Shown here: piece by piece, positions 62,183 to 64,000 of the stretch
How the letters are laid out: the number at the start of each line of letters is the position of its first letter
How positions within the stretch are numbered: the first letter of the stretch is position 1
Position numbers and translations under genes: made by a program
The notes under the pieces: generated by a model
The model's input: only the letters and a program-made list of their open reading frames with translations
Told to the model about the DNA's origin: nothing
Database searches by the model: none
Source: Liolophura sinensis
Taxonomy: Eukaryota > Mollusca > Polyplacophora > Chitonida > Chitonidae
Direction: 5' to 3'
Length of the DNA stretch: 64,000 bases
Assembly: GCF_032854445.1 (NCBI RefSeq)
Contig: NW_027017963.1
Coordinates: forward strand, 124,001 to 188,000

Positions 62183-64000
62183 GACGTCGTCTGGGCTACC
62201 GAAGGGCACATAACTTATAATGAAAAGTTGAATATAGTAATGACCAGTCGCGATTGTACATAGTTAATGTAGCCGATTTCAATTAGCAAAATGACCAGGC
62301 AAAAATCCAAAAGTGGAAAAACTGTTCCACTGCTGCTGGTAAGAGGCTAATCCGACGTATTTTGTGACGAGAAATCGAATGGAGCAAACCGCGTTGCTCT
62401 CCGACCAATACTTTTGGCTGTAGCCACAAATGAATAATCAATGATGTCAAGATCACGTGCCCAGCAACGGCTCTTACTCCATGGAAACCAAGGAAATTTG
62501 CAATTTTTCAACAGCTGGAGATGCCTGGCCCAATTGCGCATCCTTTGGCACCTTATTGATGTGGGTCAGTGTTCAATTGTACTTTTTACAGCGGATTGTA
62601 TCAAGTACCTTGTGTTTTTTTTATATACAAATGGTGTGGTTTTTCTACATGTAGATAAAGACATTGAGTTTGTCTTCGACTTAGAAGTAAGACATTTGCT
62701 GGGTGAGTTAAATGGGCTTGGCCCAAAGATTTGACGTCGTCTGGGCTACCGAAGGGCACATAACTTATAATGAAAAGTTGAATATAGTAATGACCAGTCG
62801 CGATTGTACATAGTTAATGTAGCCGATTTCAATTCGCAAAAAGACCAGGCAAAAATCCAAAAGTAGAAAAACTGTTCCAATGCTGCTGGTAAGAGGCTAA
62901 TCCGACGTATTTTGTGACGAGAAATCGAATGGTGCAAACCGCGTTGCTCTCCGACCAATACTTTTGGCTGTAGCCACAAGTGAATAATCAATGATGTCAA
63001 GATCACGTGCCCAGCAACGGCTCTTACTCCATGGAAACCAAGGAAATTTGCAATTTTTCAACAGCTGGAGATGCCTGGCCCAATTGCGCATCCTTTGGCA
63101 CCTTATTGATGTGGGTCAGTGTTCAATTGTACTTTTTACAGCGGATTGTATCAAGTACCTTGTGTTTTTTTTATATACAAATGGTGTGGTTTTTCTACAT
63201 GTAGATAAAGACATTGAGTTTGTCTTCGACTTAGAAGTAAGACATTTGTTGGGTGAGTTAAATGGGCTTGGCCCAAAGATTTGACGTCGTCTGGGCTACC
63301 GAAGGGCACATAACTTATAATGAAAAGTTGAATATAGTAATGACCAGTCGCGATTGTACATAGTTAATGTAGCCGATTTCAATTAGCAAAATGACCAGGC
63401 AAAAATCCAAAAGTGGAAAAACTGTTCCACTGCTGCTGGTAAGAGGCTAATCCGACGTATTTTGTGACGAGAAATCGAATGGAGCAAACCGCGTTGCTCT
63501 CCGACCAATACTTTTGGCTGTAGCCACAAATGAATAATCAATGATGTCAAGATCACGTGCCCAGCAACGGCTCTTACTCCATGGAAACCAAGGAAATTTG
63601 CAATTTTTCAACAGCTGGAGATGCCTGGCCCAATTGCGCATCCTTTGGCACCTTATTGATGTGGGTCAGTGTTCAATTGTACTTTTTACAGCGGATTGTA
63701 TCAAGTACCTTGTGTTTTTTTTATATACAAATGGTGTGGTTTTTCTACATGTAGATAAAGACATTGAGTTTGTCTTCGACTTAGAAGTAAGACATTTGCT
63801 GGGTGAGTTAAATGGGCTTGGCCCAAAGATTTGACGTCGTCTGGGCTACCGAAGGGCACATAACTTATAATGAAAAGTTGAATATAGTAATGACCAGTCG
63901 CGATTGTACATAGTTAATGTAGCCGATTTCAATTCGCAAAAAGACCAGGCAAAAATCCAAAAGTAGAAAAACTGTTCCAATGCTGCTGGTAAGAGGCTAA
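62183..64000. repeat. Alternating v5-v6 dimer at right edge (1,100-bp period)
   Basis: Monomers at 62,183 and 63,283 are v5 (AAAATGACC, CACTGCTGC, GGAGC). Those at 62,733 and 63,833 (partial) are v6-like (AGTAGAAAA; 62,733 also has CACAAGTG). The array thus ends the window in a two-monomer rhythm and runs on past the edge. Confidence 0.88.
63833..64000. repeat. Partial monomer at right window edge
   Basis: The first 168 bases of a subfamily II monomer are cut by the window. AATTCGC and AGTAGAAAA are present, consistent with v6, v9 or v13; the diagnostic later bases are outside the window. Confidence 0.95.

Larger units (their letters stand above)
1..64000. repeat. Tandem satellite array, 550-bp monomer, 116 complete copies plus two partial
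   Basis: The same sequence recurs head to tail with a period of 549-553 bp from the first base to the last, with no unique DNA between copies. I set the monomer start at the GACGTC that follows the CCCAAAGATTT block; the first such start is 139 and the last is 63,833. Length differences come almost only from a T-tract near monomer position 433. All copies lie in one orientation. No gene, RNA gene or mobile element interrupts the array. By general knowledge such arrays mark centromeric, pericentromeric or other heterochromatic blocks in eukaryotes; which of these applies here cannot be told from the sequence. I do not recognise the monomer as any known satellite family. The array continues past both window ends. 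Confidence 0.99.
21768..64000. repeat. Subfamily II domain, about 76 monomers with higher-order order
   Basis: Defined by G at monomer position 182, A at 259, usually C at 361, and T at 414. Starts after 21,585: 22136, 22687, 23236, 23786, 24336, 24886, 25436, 25986, 26536, 27086, 27638, 28188, 28738, 29288, 29838, 30388, 30938, 31488, 32039, 32588, 33138, 33688, 34238, 34788, 35338, 35888, 36438, 36988, 37538, 38088, 38638, 39188, 39740, 40290, 40840, 41390, 41940, 42490, 43040, 43590, 44140, 44690, 45240, 45790, 46340, 46893, 47440, 47990, 48541, 49093, 49645, 50195, 50745, 51295, 51846, 52396, 52946, 53496, 54047, 54598, 55148, 55698, 56248, 56798, 57348, 57898, 58450, 59000, 59550, 60100, 60652, 61201, 61751, 62183, 62733, 63283, 63833. 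Variant labels: v1 ACCCAAAAG+GGTGCGG; v2 GAATAATGAATG; v3 CAACCAAAAC; v4 ATCGATTGG+AGTCAATG; v5 AAAATGACC+GGAGC; v6 CACAAGTG; v7 ATCGATTGG; v8 TCAATAAGC; v9 AGTAGAAA, often CATCTTTTGG; v10 GCTGCAG; v11 AATCCTGC; v12 plain; v13 TTTCGGAACC; v14 TTTCCAAT. Confidence 0.95.

Noticed and set aside
1-64000. CRISPR array
   Set aside because: The repeat is 550 bp and continuous, with no short repeats separated by unique spacers.
1-64000. Transposable element insertions or long terminal repeats
   Set aside because: The 550-bp phase is unbroken except for the 118-bp deletion and one-base changes, so there is no room for an insertion.

Overview
The whole 64 kb is one uninterrupted tandem satellite array. 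The monomer is 550 bp (549-553 bp, with one 432-bp exception), all copies lie in the same orientation, and the window starts and ends inside a monomer. There are 116 monomers with both ends in the window and two partial ones. I found no protein gene, rRNA, tRNA, transposable element, CRISPR array or unique spacer. The many short open frames recur once per monomer in several frames and on both strands, so they come from the repetition rather than from genes. A reference monomer (40,290-40,839) has 226 G+C in 550 by hand count, about 41%.

This layout suggests a eukaryotic chromosome, in a centromeric, pericentromeric or sex-chromosome heterochromatin block. I do not recognise the monomer and cannot name the species. 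CpG is only mildly depleted (19 seen, at most about 23 expected), which fits a genome with weak germline CpG methylation; that is inference.

Layout: positions 1-21,701 hold subfamily I, a varied mosaic with segmental copies 3, 4, 8, 13, 15 and 16 monomers apart. Within one monomer (21,585-22,135), between 21,702 and 21,767, the array switches to subfamily II, which fills the rest and is more uniform. Four monomer positions separate the subfamilies. Subfamily II has a higher-order structure. Using variant labels v1-v14 (defined in the features), an eight-monomer unit of 4,402 bp in the order v7-v8-v9-v10-v11-v12-v6-v13 occurs at 37,538-41,939 and 51,846-56,247. A further copy starts directly at 56,248, and an expanded ten-monomer version lies at 25,436-30,937. 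Between these are longer-range duplications (9,352, about 11,557 and 12,102 bp apart), a local 2,200-bp duplication, hybrid monomers and a 118-bp deletion. This is the pattern expected from repeated unequal exchange and gene conversion.

Each monomer carries a CACGTG motif usually embedded in ATCACGTG, a 12-bp perfect palindrome, three short inverted repeats, a T-tract of variable length (7 to 15) and sequences resembling splice donors and acceptors. A cluster of single-base indels at 46.87-49.40 kb, mostly in short homopolymers, looks more like local assembly consensus error than biology. All positions, counts and alignments were made by eye.
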